Assembly: GCF_022605165.1 (NCBI RefSeq)
Contig: NC_063074.1
Coordinates: 1,515,501-1,579,500, forward strand
DNA length: 64,000 nucleotides
Source: Purpureocillium takamizusanense
Taxonomy: Eukaryota; Ascomycota; Sordariomycetes; Hypocreales; Ophiocordycipitaceae
Reading direction: 5' to 3'
In this document: positions 12,128-23,550 of the stretch, in pieces
Numbering within the stretch: the first letter of the stretch is position 1
Layout: every line of letters starts with the position of its first letter
The notes under the pieces: generated by a model
What the model saw: only the letters and a program-made list of their open reading frames with translations
Told to the model about the DNA's origin: nothing
Database searches by the model: none
Translations under genes and position numbers: made by a program

Positions 12128-13010
12128 TCTTCTCAACCCTTTTCGGTGGGGACGCGCGGCACGTCCAAGTCGCCCTTGTCAAGTGCTTGCTTTCTTTACT
12201 CTCCACGGGGCGGGGGAGACGGACGAACAAAGAGAGACAGGGCGCGAGGGCGAGGGCGAGGGCGTGTGTCGTTGGGCCGTCCGGAAACGCACATCGAGAT
12301 CAAGTTACACACGCACGCACACAGAAACCGTCAAAGAGCTCACCGGTCGACGACGACGAGCCACTCCCGCCCCCGACGCCGCCCGATTTACGTCCCGGGG
12401 CGGCATGGTCATGTAAGTGTTTACGGAACATGGGTGCCCGATCCACTCTGCCGCAGCCAGTCCCCGCTGTGACCGGCCCCGTCATCGGCCTGCCTGCATG
12501 CGTGACCCTCGAGGCTCGAGACTCGGAGGCCGACAGTTACTCTGTTATTCTCGGCGGGGACCCTTGGGTCACTCCGAGGTCCTACATGCTACATTTCCCA
12601 GCGGTGAGAGTCGCCTTCCTCATGCCGGTATCCGCTTACAAGAAAGGCAACGCATTGGTCGACCAAGGCACATTGACCGTCCAATACTCAAGAGCCGTGT
12701 GCTTAAAAGGATCGGGCGCCTCCGATCAGAGACCAAAAAGCCGCATTGGATGTCGCCATCTGCGCCATAGGTTCGTTATCCTGCAAAACAAGGCGGCTCT
12801 ACATGATATCAGGCCCGGCCCCTCGGGTCCCCATCTACTGAACTTCGGTGGTCTTATCGATTCACCCAGCACGTTTCGTCCCCCCTTGGATATGACCCCG
12901 CCTCCGCTCTACGTCCGAGGTTGGACGACAGGCGAGCAACTCCCGCCCCGTGACACCCGCTGCATTGACGTTGCCTGCACGTCTCCCGCTCCTCGGCTTC
13001 AGCCTCAGCC
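12128..13010. other. intergenic region
   Basis: Upstream DNA of the Vba-like transporter gene and 3' flank of the hexokinase-like gene. A GCGAGGGCGAGGGCGAGGGCG repeat lies at about 12243-12263 and an ACAC-rich patch at 12307-12322. No supported gene; the long plus-strand frame 12187-13173 shows no family features and overlaps the hexokinase gene antisense. Confidence 0.45.
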
Positions 13011-14797
13011 TCATGTCTCCAGCTTTTTACTCGACATGGCTGCGGCCACCAGGATACCCGCTCCTGTTATCCCTCCGTCATGGCACGGGCTCAGCGCCAC
13101 CCGCAGAGGCGTCTTGTCTCCAAATCTTTTCCTCATCAGGGCGTCCACAAACTGCTGGCAGTCCGCCAGGTAGTCTTGGAAGTGGACGATACAGCCGCCC
13201 GTGTAACCGACACCCAGTTCAGTAACGCTCGGGTCCTGCATGGCAGACCCGTGAGCAGGAAGCTCCTCCGCCACTGTAAGAAGGGCGATGACAGCAGCGG
13301 CTATGATGCCTGCAGCCCGCAGTTCGATGGCCTTTGCAATGTGGTACAAGGCTTCAGCAAATCTTTCGGTCCAGGCAAAACCCGTCGGCTCCAGGAACTC
13401 CGCCTTGAGCTTGGCCACGAGGACGGCAGGCTCTAAGGGCTTGAAATGACTGAGGAACGTTGTCGTCAGGCTGTGTCGCTCGAGAAGCATCGACGGGAGC
13501 GTCTCGGCAGGCAGTCCAAGCGTCTCCGTCAGGTAACTCAGCATCATCATCCGCCCCAATTCGCCCAGATACCTTCCCGCCGTCATGTATTCGAGCGGTT
13601 GGAACCCCGGCCTCTCGTTCTGGGCGCTGAGCGCATCATCCCATCGAGTTATCAACCCCATCTCCCGCATGGGGGCCGCCGTGCCGTTGATACTCCACTC
13701 CGTGTTGACGGCGATCTTGACGTCCTCGGCCTTCTCCCCGGGCAACACGCTCACCTTTTGCTGTTGCTTAGTTGGGTGGAGGCTGTTCAACCTCAGCGGA
13801 ACCGTTGCATTGCTACCGGTGCCGAGGATCAGGCCCATGGTGGCTCGACGGTGCGCTGCGCCGTCAAAGTTGAAGATGAAGGAGACCAGCGTGGACACGG
13901 AGTCATTGGCGATGGCGGCAACGCGTATTGGCGGCAGGTCCTCGGTCTTGAACTTGTCATAGCCGTGCTGAAGCCTCGCGCCGAGCTCGACGTCGGGCGG
14001 TATGGCAAAGCCCTTACCCATGGAGGTTATGGTCGCTTCCGACAGAGAGTGCTGGTCGGTTGGAAAACTAAAGGTCACGCCGAGCGGTAACGGCTCATCG
14101 CTGGGAATGTTGAATGCCTGGCGTCCTTGGGCTACGACCTCGGCAATGCACTTACCAATCCAGAGGAACAAGCTGTCGGCATTGTCGTTCTTGAGGTGAT
14201 TTGAGATGGACCACGACTTCTCCAGATGACGCCGTATACGACCGGATGGCGCGCGTTCTTGCTGCTGATGACCGTTGGAGTGGCCGTTTGTCTGGCCGCT
14301 GGAGTGGCCATTGCTGTTTCCGTTGACGCTGACCCCATTGGCTTCCTCCTGGGATTGCTTAGCCGCGAGTAGCTCAACAAAGCCTACCCTCAAGTTGGTG
14401 CCGCCGCTGTAAGACATTAGCATTGAAGCATTCGTGGGGTGGGCTCATCCGCCACGTGGAGAAGGGGTTTGATCACGGCCACGGCTTACATGTCTATTGC
14501 GAGATGTCTAGAGACATGAGTCAGCGGCAAGATTCTTTCATCGACGAAAAGATGGGATCCGCAGGCAGTGCCCGCGCCAGCCTCTGCTTACCGTCCTTGG
14601 CCATGGTCTGCGATGGGCCGCAGGATGGATTGAGAGATGGGCGTGGGAAGGAACTGGTCCTGCGACTCTGCGGCGAGGTAGGCAAAGTTGTCGGCGAAGC
14701 GCTGAGAAAGGGCGTGGCACGTGTCGACATCGACGTGGAAGGGCCGAAGGAAGTCGTTGAGGGCGGCCGGACCCTCGTCGGATGACGATGCCGTCAT
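13011..14797 (-). CDS. hexokinase-family sugar kinase (possible N-acetylglucosamine kinase, NAG5/HXK3-like)
   Basis: Three exons: 14797-14592, an 18-nt microexon 14507-14490, and 14406-13011, giving 539 residues. Only with the microexon does the phosphate-1 loop form (GRHLAIDIGGTNLRVGFVEL). Further hexokinase signatures are GVTFSFPTDQHSLSEATITS, the catalytic-Asp region AAIANDSVSTLVSFI, the glycine loop GLILGTGSNATVP, and EYMTAGRYLGELGRMM. A Gly/Asn/Ser/His-rich insertion (about residues 97-130) sits between phosphate-1 and the small domain. The sequence is clearly divergent from glycolytic hexokinase and glucokinase. In filamentous ascomycetes this divergence matches the hexokinase-like group that includes GlcNAc kinase and regulatory members. 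No other GlcNAc-catabolism gene (deacetylase, deaminase, NGT1) is in the window, so the substrate is unproven. Confidence 0.8.
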
Positions 14798-17700
14798 GGC
14801 GGTGCAGCAGCGGTCTGTCTTTACCCACGGGAAGGCCGTCGACCAACAGCAGGTTAGGCGATGGCGGGGGTCCCGAGCAGTCCTGGCGGTTGCTGCTAGT
14901 ACGTGATCATTCCATACATGTGTGGGAGCGGCCGCCGGGATGTCGCGAGGAGACTGGGGGACGAGGACGTGGATGCGGCCCGGTGCTTATATGCACACGG
15001 TCCCCTCTGTGTCAGGCACGAGGTCGGGGATGCAGAACACGGAAGCTTCCATGACATGGACCGATGCGTGGGAAGACGATCGATGGTGGGGTGGGAGGTT
15101 GCGCCGGGAGGGACGGGATTGGAGGATGAGGTGCGGAACATGGAGCCCTCCCGTCCAGCCTGGGCGGGCGACCTCCTGGGTGATGCTGGGCTGCGCTGGG
15201 CTGCGCCTCGCACAGCGGGGGGTTTGCGCCGTAGCATCCACCCGCCTGTCATCCACTGAGGTGGATTTGGCTGGCTGGCACCGCGGGGCACCTCTACCGC
15301 AGTACTAATATTGTTGCAATAGCTCCGAAGGTACTAACTAACCTACCTTCACAACATAAGGTACGATACGGGGCGCTTCGATTCCAGATCAGCACCTCCA
15401 CTCTCACCTCCACTAACTTTCAGGGTTATGCGGCAAGTGGCAATCGGTTGAGCTTCCATTTATTAGCCATGGATCTCGTTGGCCCTGATAGAACGGAATG
15501 GACAACGTGTAGAGCAGGCCAGGCCGCCACTGAATGCGCCGGGCTGGACGGTCACCACCTGTCGGAGGCAACAGGCGGGCAGGCATCAGGGGAACTTTGG
15601 GGCCGTCCGGGAGCCCATTGCGGGTCGGTGGCCGCTCACCCGCCCGCTGCCCATGACCCCGAGAGCCCCCCCTTTTCCTCCAATGCCCTCCACGCAGGCA
15701 GACCCCGAGGTCATAAGGTACCTACTTTTAGAGTGGTGGGCGGGCTAAAAGACGGTCGACAACCCCTGATGAGGCATACTTGCTCGGCGAGTCGGGGGAT
15801 GCAGGTATGCGCGGCCCAATCAGGCACAGCGCCCGGCGCAGGCAGGAGCTCTGGTGGGAGGCAGCTTGGCAAGGAAGGCGATGCAACGTGGGAGCGAGAG
15901 CGGGAAGGAGCCCATGTGGTGTGCGTGTGGTGTGCGTGTGCGTGTGTGTGTGTGCGTGTGGGCAGGAGCCAAGGTGGGGGTGAAACGACGACTCCATGTT
16001 TGCTCGCGCGCGTTTGCGCATCCCCCAGGCGCTCGCTCCCCATGCCCATGCCCATGCCCATCCACATCCACATCATCCCACATGCACATCCCCATACCCC
16101 ATCTCGTCTCCCATCTCCATCCCCCTCCCCATGATGCATGTCATGGATGCCATGCTCGACTCTCCCTGCGTCACCTGCAACCGATTCAAGCTTACCGGTC
16201 CTTGAACCCCCCGTATTCTCCGCTGCAGATGCCACATGCACGAATCCCCGACACGCCCGTCATCGTCTTGCTGAGTGAGGCTCGGGGCCCGCCTGCTGCG
16301 TTTCGAACTCCTGCGCCTTGTCCAACCCCACCTGTAAGAAGCGTGGAGTGTCGTCGCGTCGGCCATGCGCCGACCTTTGTCACCAGGTCACGACAGCTCA
16401 TCATCCTGAAATCGAGCAGTGTCAGAAGCACCACCGGCTCCTATGAAACGGTCGTCTCTCGTTCCCACCGGCGCAGACGGGCCGGTGGCTGCTGCCCCCT
16501 TTTCGGGCGGATGCAACCATGGTCACAGGGGGGCATGGTAGGAGATGCCGGGCCAGAGTTCGTATACGACGACGCGGAGCAAGACTCCCGACGGCAGATT
16601 TATCAGGGTTGTCATCCGCACATCGGGGCAATGACTGCCACTACGTACTATACCAGCGGCCAAGGTAGGGCAGGCAATCAAGCATGCGGGGAAGCACAGC
16701 AAGGTGATCCTGGCATCTGTCTGTCTGTTATGCAGCATCTGATACGAGGGCTCGCCTGCTTCGGCCTCGCGACACAACGGCAAGGTGCCCGCCTCGCCAC
16801 ACTTACTGACATTCAAGCTTGGCTCGCGATGGCGGGTTGATACCGTAGCAAGGATCCAGGCCACGAGACGAGACAATGATGCATCTCAGGCCCTGCAGGA
16901 CCTGTCTCCTCGGCCGTAGCCTTTGTTTCGGCAGTTGAAGCCGCCTCGAAACTCTGTTTGATTACTACGGCGTGAAGGCGTGCACGAAGTTGGCCAACGT
17001 TGACGCACTTTTGAACGGGGGCCTCTGGGAGGTCGAACGGAACATTCCGGTCAGTTGGACTCAGAACTCAGCCTGCCGAGAGGTGCCTGTAGATTGCGTG
17101 AGAAGCGGCATTGAGCGGGTGACGAACCGGGGGGGGGCCTGAGTCCAAGGTAACGAAGGAACAATGGAACAAACACCTTGCAGCGAATTGCGACATGCAG
17201 AGCCACTCGGTCAAGGGGAAACAAAGCATTGTCCCGATTCGGACGACTGGTGGTCGTGGTGCGGCCAAATCGCATCGCACGCAGGGCAGCAGGCAGGTGC
17301 GGCTCAAGAAGCCCCAACGTGGCTGCTGCTGCAGAAGTTCATCCGGGCGTGATGAGGCAGGGCTGAAGAGGGGTCCTCCTTCCTCGATCAAGATTCTTCC
17401 CCGTGCTGTGCTGTGCTGTGCTGCTGCCGCCGCCAACGAAACGCACCGGGGCTGTTGATCACTAACTCGCGTAGTAGCCCCTCGCAAAAGTCCACAGCTT
17501 CCTCCCCCCAATGTCGACTCCGCATCATCATCACCACCACCACCACCAGCATTACTAGCAACGATACGAATCGCGCCGTCGGCATCCCCTCGCGACAAAA
17601 AATACTTGTTACCCACTTTGCATTCGCTTGCCATCCATCGCCCCGCCCGCTTCTCATCAATCTCGACATCTGCCGGTCCCCGACTCCCTGTCACGGACCC

Positions 17701-18056
17701 GGATCGTAGCGGCAGCGGCGACGGCGGCAGATCATCATCGCCCGCGACAGGCGCCGACACGAGCAGCTTTTTCGAAACGCGACCCTCGCTCGCACTCGCT
17801 GCCACCACCACCACCACCACCCACACCACCTGCTGCTTGCGGTAGGTAGCATTCTTCGGTTGTCGCACACCCACCCTCCCGTCCCCCCAAAAGCGTCCGC
17901 CTGCCGACCCCCGTCTTCGCCTCTCGACCGTGGACCGACCGACACAACACACACACACACACCCCGAAACACGTGCAGGGGCCGCGGCACCGCGTCGTCC
18001 ACCACCCCGCCGCGCGCGCCGCACCGCACCAAGCACTATCATCAAGGTCATCCACC
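14798..18056. other. 3.3 kb intergenic region between divergent genes
   Basis: No supported gene on either strand. Content is simple sequence: (GT)n at 15915-15961, CATGCC/CATCCA repeats at 16041-16100, CTGTG repeats at 17403-17422, CCACCA repeats at 17535-17550 and (AC)n at 17944-17962. A KpnI palindrome AAGGTACCTA lies at about 15715-15724. The CT-rich DNA just upstream of 18057 is likely the promoter and 5' leader of the GILT gene. Two long plus-strand frames (15448-16134, 15854-16840) are repeat translations. Confidence 0.5.
15915..16100. repeat. microsatellite cluster (GT)n and CATGCC/CATCCA
   Basis: An interrupted GT/GTGC tract at 15915-15961 is followed by short CATGCC and CATCCA units from 16041 onward, in noncoding DNA. 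Confidence 0.8.
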
Positions 18057-19036
18057 ATGGATGAGAAGAGGAGCCGTAGTGCCAGTCAGACACAGCCCTG
18101 TCCGGACCCGCGAGGTGCCGCCGCCGCCACTACCGCCGCCATGCCAAGTCGCCTCCGCCATGTCATGCGCATGACCCTCTCCCTCGTCGTTGCTCTCGTC
18201 GTCCTCTACCACGTCTGGACCGGTGCGCCACAGCTGAGCCGGCATGGCGTGGCTACTGGCCCAGTCTCCGGCATCAACAATGCGAACCGTCTGGTGCCCT
18301 TGGAGGCGCACATCATCAGCAAGTGCCCAGACACGAGGGTGAGTAGCTCCCGCTCCTGGCTTTCCCCTCGTCCTCCGCGCAGCCCATGGTCTGGCCTTGA
18401 CTAACGAGGCCTGCTGCAGGATGCCCTCCGGGAGCTCATACTCCCCGCTATGCAACGCGTCCACGACAAAGTCGACTTCAAGCTCAACTACATCGGAACG
18501 TGAGAATTAACTTCGTTGTCTCCCCAGTCGCTTGCTGGCTAACCCAAGCTCCCAGCCCCACCGCCAACGATGGGGTCGAATGCATGCACGGCCCGTCCGA
18601 ATGCCTCGGCAATATTATCGAGCTCTGTGCGCGCGAGCTGTACCCGGACCCCAAGATCAACTTGGGCTTCATCATGTGCTTGACCAAGGACTACAAAGAC
18701 ATTCCCAAGCGGGCTCTTATCGAAGACTGCGCCCTGGAGCACGCCGTTGACTTCCAGTCTCTCAACGAGTGCGCCACGCGCGACGACGGCGCACATGGTC
18801 TGGAGCTGCTGCGCACGAGCGTCGAGCGCACTGCTGACGTATGGAGACACCACCGCGAGACACTACCGAGAGGGTTCTAGAGCTGACGAGAGCAGGCTAA
18901 CGTCACGGTGAGCTGCACCATCAGACTCGACGACAAAGTCTATTGCATTCGCGACGGCGGCGAGTGGGTTGACTGCCCCAACGGCCCTGGCGTCAATGAC
19001 CTCATTATCGCTATTGAGAAGCTTGCCCGCTCTTGA
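18057..19036 (+). CDS. GILT-family thiol reductase-like protein (membrane-anchored)
   Basis: Four exons: 18057-18338, 18420-18499, 18556-18838 and 18896-19036, 261 residues. A type II signal anchor lies at about residues 36-56 (MTLSLVVALVVLYHVW). The GILT signature C-x-HG-x(3)-C-x-GN is present as CMHGPSECLGNIIELC. The family (gamma-interferon-inducible lysosomal thiol reductase) reduces disulfides in acidic compartments. At the usual active-site position the spliced sequence reads ISKCPDTRDALRELI: one Cys remains and its partner is not found nearby, so redox chemistry may be altered. Eight further Cys are spread over the lumenal part. The stop codon lies inside the 3' end of the convergent DcpS gene. 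Confidence 0.82.
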
Positions 19037-20316
19037 GGGGCTCAAACACGTCCTTCCACAGTTCGCTTGCCTCTCCTAGCGTATAGGTCATGGACAGCCC
19101 GTCCATGCCCGCCTCGTCGCCCCCCGCCATGGCCTTGAGGGTCTCGATGATGCCGTCGAGGCCAACAGCCTTGCCCGTGGCCTGCGTGGCGCCCGCCTCG
19201 AGTGCCACGTGCACAATGTGGATGTGGAAGTGGTAGTAGGTGGGCTGGTAGTGCACGTACAGCTTGAGCTGGTCGGGTTCCACCGTCGGGTACGTGGACA
19301 CGGTGGCGGACACGAGCTTGGCGCGCATGTGCTCGAGCCAGGATATGTGTTTCTTCCTGAGGTCGCGCAGGGACCAGATGTCGCGCCGCTCCACGAGCGC
19401 CAGCAAGTGCAGCGCATCGATGGTGCTGCGGTCCCAGTTGAGGTCGGGCAGGAGCAGGAATCCTTCGTCGCCGGCCTCTCCCAGCTTGGTCCTGTATATA
19501 ACGTCGTCGACCTCGGTCCTGCCCTCTATAATGTTGAAGACCCAGTTGAGCCGCCCCTGCTCACGCTTGGCCTGCATGTACGGCCGGATCTGCTGCCGGT
19601 AGAGGTCGGGCGTCTCGGTGACGAAGCGCACGCCCTGCTTGCTGTACTTTTTGACGTGCGTGTCGGTGCACGGGTATATCAGGTTGATTTTGAGGTCCGC
19701 GAAGAAGTCGTCGTCGTCGTCGCCGTCGCCATTGCCCTTGCCCTCGCCGCCGTCGCCGCCATCCACCTTGCTGTCGTTGTTGTTCTTGTCGTCATCGTCG
19801 TCGCGACCCGTCCGCGCCATGCTCCAGCTGTACACGTCGTTGGCGCCCAGGTTGCGCAGGCGCGCGAGGCTGCGCGGCAGGCGGGCCAGGTACGCCTCCG
19901 AGGCGGGAAAGGGCGCGCGCTCGAGCACCAGCAGGGCGGGCTGCGCGTCGATGGAGCCGTAGAGGCTGGTGCGGCGGCCGGCTTGGTCTGTCGTTTCTCA
20001 AATGGTTACATGCTGATTTGACTTGAAAATCGAGGCAAGGACAGGCAGGCAGGCAGGCAGGCAGGCAAAACAAGCAAGCAACGGGTGGTATAACGTAGCA
20101 ACAACCACACAGCACGGCTCACTCAGCACGGCCCTGAGACATCGTCAGGCCGCCTGTTTGTTCGTCTGCTTGCGTGCTTGCTTGCTTGTTCGTGACGACA
20201 GGAACGCCAAATCCAACGAGAACCTAACGCAAAAACGCACCTTGGTTCAGCACTCGCTCGAGCCTGAACCGAGGCACCAGCCCCTCGGCCCGCTCGTTGA
20301 GGCTCCTGTCCGCCAT
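19011..20316 (-). CDS. DCS1: scavenger mRNA-decapping enzyme DcpS
   Basis: Two exons, 20316-20241 and 19981-19011, 348 residues. The junction gives RVLNQAGRRTSLYGSIDAQP, as in DcpS. The C-terminal HIT domain carries the histidine triad YYHFHIHIVHVAL and, before it, the cap-binding segment LLPDLNWDRS. DcpS hydrolyses m7GpppN left after 3'-5' mRNA decay, releasing m7GMP. An Asp/Asn/Gly-rich low-complexity insertion (19699-19805) interrupts the N-terminal domain and is unusual in length. The start MADRSLNERAEGLV was chosen because it is the first ATG in frame with exon 1 before the conserved FRLERVL. The last 26 bases overlap the coding end of the GILT gene. Confidence 0.93.
20042..20066. repeat. 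(GGCA)n microsatellite in the DcpS intron
   Basis: About six GGCA units inside the 259-bp intron of the DcpS gene, followed by AAGC units. Confidence 0.85.
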
Positions 20317-21714
20317 ATGGATGGCACAACGACGGACGGGTCTTTTCCTCCCGCGTGCAGTCTCCGTGTCCTCGCACGCGCGTGCGTGGCTGATGCTTGT
20401 GTGTGTGTGTGTGTTTGTATCGTGATGCGCGGACGCTACAGTTGTTGTTGTCGTCGTCGTCGTCTGGGGAAGGACCGAGGGTGGGGGGACCCTGTCGCAG
20501 CAGCAGTAGCAGCAGCAGCGCTCGTGGTCAATTGGCTCTGCCAAGGGAGAGACAGAGAGTCGGAACGTGGCGGCGGCGTGTTGTCGCGATGAGGGTGAGA
20601 GACGGCCAAGTATTTGTAGCTTGGTGAGTCAAGTTGTCAATGCCCGAGCACGTCGTTTGGAGGGGCTTGGAAGTTGGAGGGGTCGTATGTAGTCGGCGGC
20701 GGTGAGCCCCGCGGTGGGGCGCCGCTCCTCCTCCGCCGACTCCAGATGCGAGACAAAAAGCGCCACCGCAACTGCACAGCTGCCTCGTTATTAGATGTAT
20801 GTATATTATATACACATCACCGTCTCCCCACTGGAGCAGGTACGTGGGCACCTCCGACGCTTCAGGGACGCATCCATTGTTATCTAAACTAGCTAAGTAA
20901 ATCGGGAGGTGACCCCTCCACAGCTATGTCAATGTTTAGGTTCGGCCGGTAGGGCAGAGAAGATGATATCGAATGTCGTGACAGCCTCCCAAACCCCCAG
21001 AGTCCGTTCCCATGACGCCGCCCGTTTGACAGCCCCAGCTTCAGGTACATCTCCTTCCCACAGGTCGATTACATCGTCGCCACACCTTTTTCTACACCAA
21101 TTCACCCCAAACAGCGGCACCACCCTCCATCCCGCCTCGACAGTCAAGCTTCCTTGATGAACGCTCACGGGTATTGGAAGAAAGAAAAGAGAAAACCACG
21201 CTCGATAATCGCAAATCAAGTCGAAACCGCCAGACGGTCGGGTATACTGACAAAACAATTAAGCGCACTTCGTTCATCTCGTCAAGTTTGCTCGCGCGGG
21301 CACAACCGAATTGAGCTGAGCTTTCGTCTCGCGGCAAGGCGTGGCGTGGTGTGGTCATTATGCGCTTGCTTTTTCGTCATGATGCTGTGTCGAATGTAGA
21401 GTACGTATGTACAGCGTCCGGGTAATGAGGGAGCGTTTGGCATGCTGCGCCGTGAGCAACGGGACGCTCTCTGGCCGTGCTTTACCGGCGCCTTCGACTT
21501 GTCAAAGGTTACTCGCGCGCTTCGAGGTGCCGCGAGTACACATTAAAGGGACGTGACGCGATATATGCTTTGCTGCCCCCAAGTTGGAACAGCCTGTCGC
21601 GCAAAGACTGCCATGGTTGACCAAAACGCCGTAGCCAATGCCAAGTTGAGAACCGCCGCTTTCCAGGGCCCATATTCAAGAGCATGCTCATTGTTGGAGA
21701 GCACGGCCAACCCA
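20317..21714. other. intergenic region
   Basis: Upstream of DcpS and downstream of the SH3 gene, both minus. It contains (GT)n at 20400-20414, CAG/GTC repeats near 20451-20520 and an AT-rich patch at 20795-20817. A minus-strand frame at 20929-21256 looks moderately protein-like but has no ATG start and no recognisable partner exon. Confidence 0.4.
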
Positions 21715-23550
21715 TCAGACATTTGGCGGGGCGTTTGCGGCGATTCCACTCCCGTTTGTATCGGTCGACCCGTCTCCTTCAATCGTCTTCCTCCAGTGCT
21801 CGGGGAGGCAGACGCAAACCAGCGGGAACGCCTTCATCTCGCCATGTGTCGCAGTCGGTGAGCCGTCACGAGGCTCCGACGTGTTAGAGACGCCGCTGTC
21901 TCGCTGTGTCTGTCGTCGCGCCTCCCATTCCTCTGCCCGCTCGTCCAGCATGACGCCCGTGGCCCAGCCGTCATCCCAGATACCCACAACCTTGAGCATG
22001 TCTCCGCGTTCAAGAGCAAACTCATCGGGGGCTCGCGGCTGGTACGCCCACAGCACGGCCACCTTGTCGGCAGGGTGGATATCGTCCTGAGAGTAGTAGT
22101 CCTTGAAGAAGGGCAGCTGCTCTGAATTTTGGCTGGCAACGCCTAGAGGCGAAGAATGGTCGCCACCACTGCCTGGCGAGTGAGCATCGCCCGCGAGAAG
22201 CGATCCGCTCGACAGGGAGCCCTGTCTCCTTGACGCGGGCGGCGGTCGGAGGACACCACGAGGCTCCGATTCAGGGCTTTCTCCAAACTCGTCCGACGAC
22301 GACTGCGTGTCTCCACCCTTGCCTCGTCCTGCCATGAATCCTGCGGCCGCGGCGGCAGTCGATGTCCCGTTGCGGCTGTGGTGTGTTGGAGAGCCACTCG
22401 AGTGGCCCTCCAAGGCCGACATGCGAGCAACACGCCCTCCTGGAAGTACCTCGTATCCCTCCGGCGGGCTCTGTCGCATCTGGGACATGGTGGGCCCTTT
22501 CCTAGCCGGCGACGGCTGGTTGAAGATGCTACCTGATTGGCTTCCTTCTCGGCGTCTCAGCCTCCGTATGCAGAAAAGGAGGAGGATAGCAATAAGGGCA
22601 ACGCCGGCCAGGGATCCCACAACTATGCCGGCAATGGCGCCGCCGCTGAGGCCACCGCTCTTGTCATTGCTCTTGCCGTCGCCGTCGGCAGGCGACGTGC
22701 CGGTTGGCGTTGAAGTTGCAGTTGGTGTGCTAAAGATCATGGTCGCCGTAATAGTGGGTAGCTTCACGCCTTCGCAGCGCTTTTCAGCATCGGCGTTGTA
22801 GCAGCACGTGTCTGTCGAGTTGACGCCGCCGGCTTTGCAGTACGAGCAGAGGCCCAACGTGCTGTTGCCATAGCCACAGTTATCCGGCTCGTTGTCAAAC
22901 CCGAAAATGCATTCACCCTGCAGCGAGCCCTCGGGGAGGGAACAGACAGTGAAGTCGGCTCTGATGAGCTTCGTCAGGTCGGCGCCTGGTGTTGAGCAGA
23001 GGTCCTTGTTTGCCGTGATGAAGGCCTCGCTTTGGGCAAAGTCGGCACATGTACCGGCGCAGACGGGGCGTGATGCTTGTTTGGAAAGGCCGCACTCGGC
23101 GCTGGATTGCTGAACAAGCGTGTTGCAGAGTACCGTGGTGGTGTAGCGTGCATACATGCTGCTCGTGTCTGTGAAGTTGATGCCGCTGCAACCGAGGACA
23201 TTTTGAAATCTGCTACACGTCAACGACAGATTCGAACAATGCCTCGAATGCGTGCTTACTTGTCTTTCACATAAGATGTTTTCACATAAGTTGTCAACTG
23301 ATAGTCGAATGAAGCACTATCGGAGACGAATTGCAGAAAAGGGCTAGGCAATGGTCAGTTAGGGAGCGGCAGAGTGGAAGATCAAGGTCTCATCTCACTA
23401 AGTCTTGACCAAGGCCGCGTTGGTGGAAACGGAGGCAGACGCGAACGCGGGGCAAGCCTTGGAGCCGCTGAGAGAGACGCATCGACCGTTGGACTGTGCA
23501 GCCGCTAGGCTGGAGCCAGCTGCCAGGACAGCCCAGGCGGCACGCCTCAT
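21715..23550 (-). CDS. Cys-rich single-pass membrane protein with cytoplasmic SH3 domain
   Basis: Three exons: 23550-23399, 23343-23260 and 23209-21715, giving 576 residues. A signal peptide (MRRAAWAVLAAGSSLAAA) is followed by an extracellular region of about 230 residues with many Cys and several N-glycosylation sites. A Thr/Ser/Pro stalk, a Gly-rich transmembrane helix at about 268-292 (AIAGIVVGSLAGVALIAILL) with a basic stop-transfer segment, and a long Ser-rich cytoplasmic tail follow. An SH3 domain lies near residues 435-490 (VLWAYQPRAPDEFALERGD, then WDDGWATGVML), and a conserved end VCVCLPEHWRKTIEGDG. This architecture is widespread but uncharacterised in filamentous ascomycetes. A sensor or adaptor at the cell surface (Fus1/Sho1-like logic) is plausible but unproven. 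Confidence 0.85.

Noticed and set aside
15448..16840. Two long plus-strand frames in the hexokinase/GILT interval
   Set aside because: They translate GT and CATGCC microsatellites and have no domain or splice support.
17068..18093. 341-codon minus-strand frame upstream of the GILT gene
   Set aside because: Built from CAC/GTG and CCA repeats, overlaps the GILT start antisense, no family features.
20929..21258. 109-codon minus-strand frame
   Set aside because: Starts with TTG rather than ATG, no upstream exon found, lies in the 3' flank of the SH3 gene.
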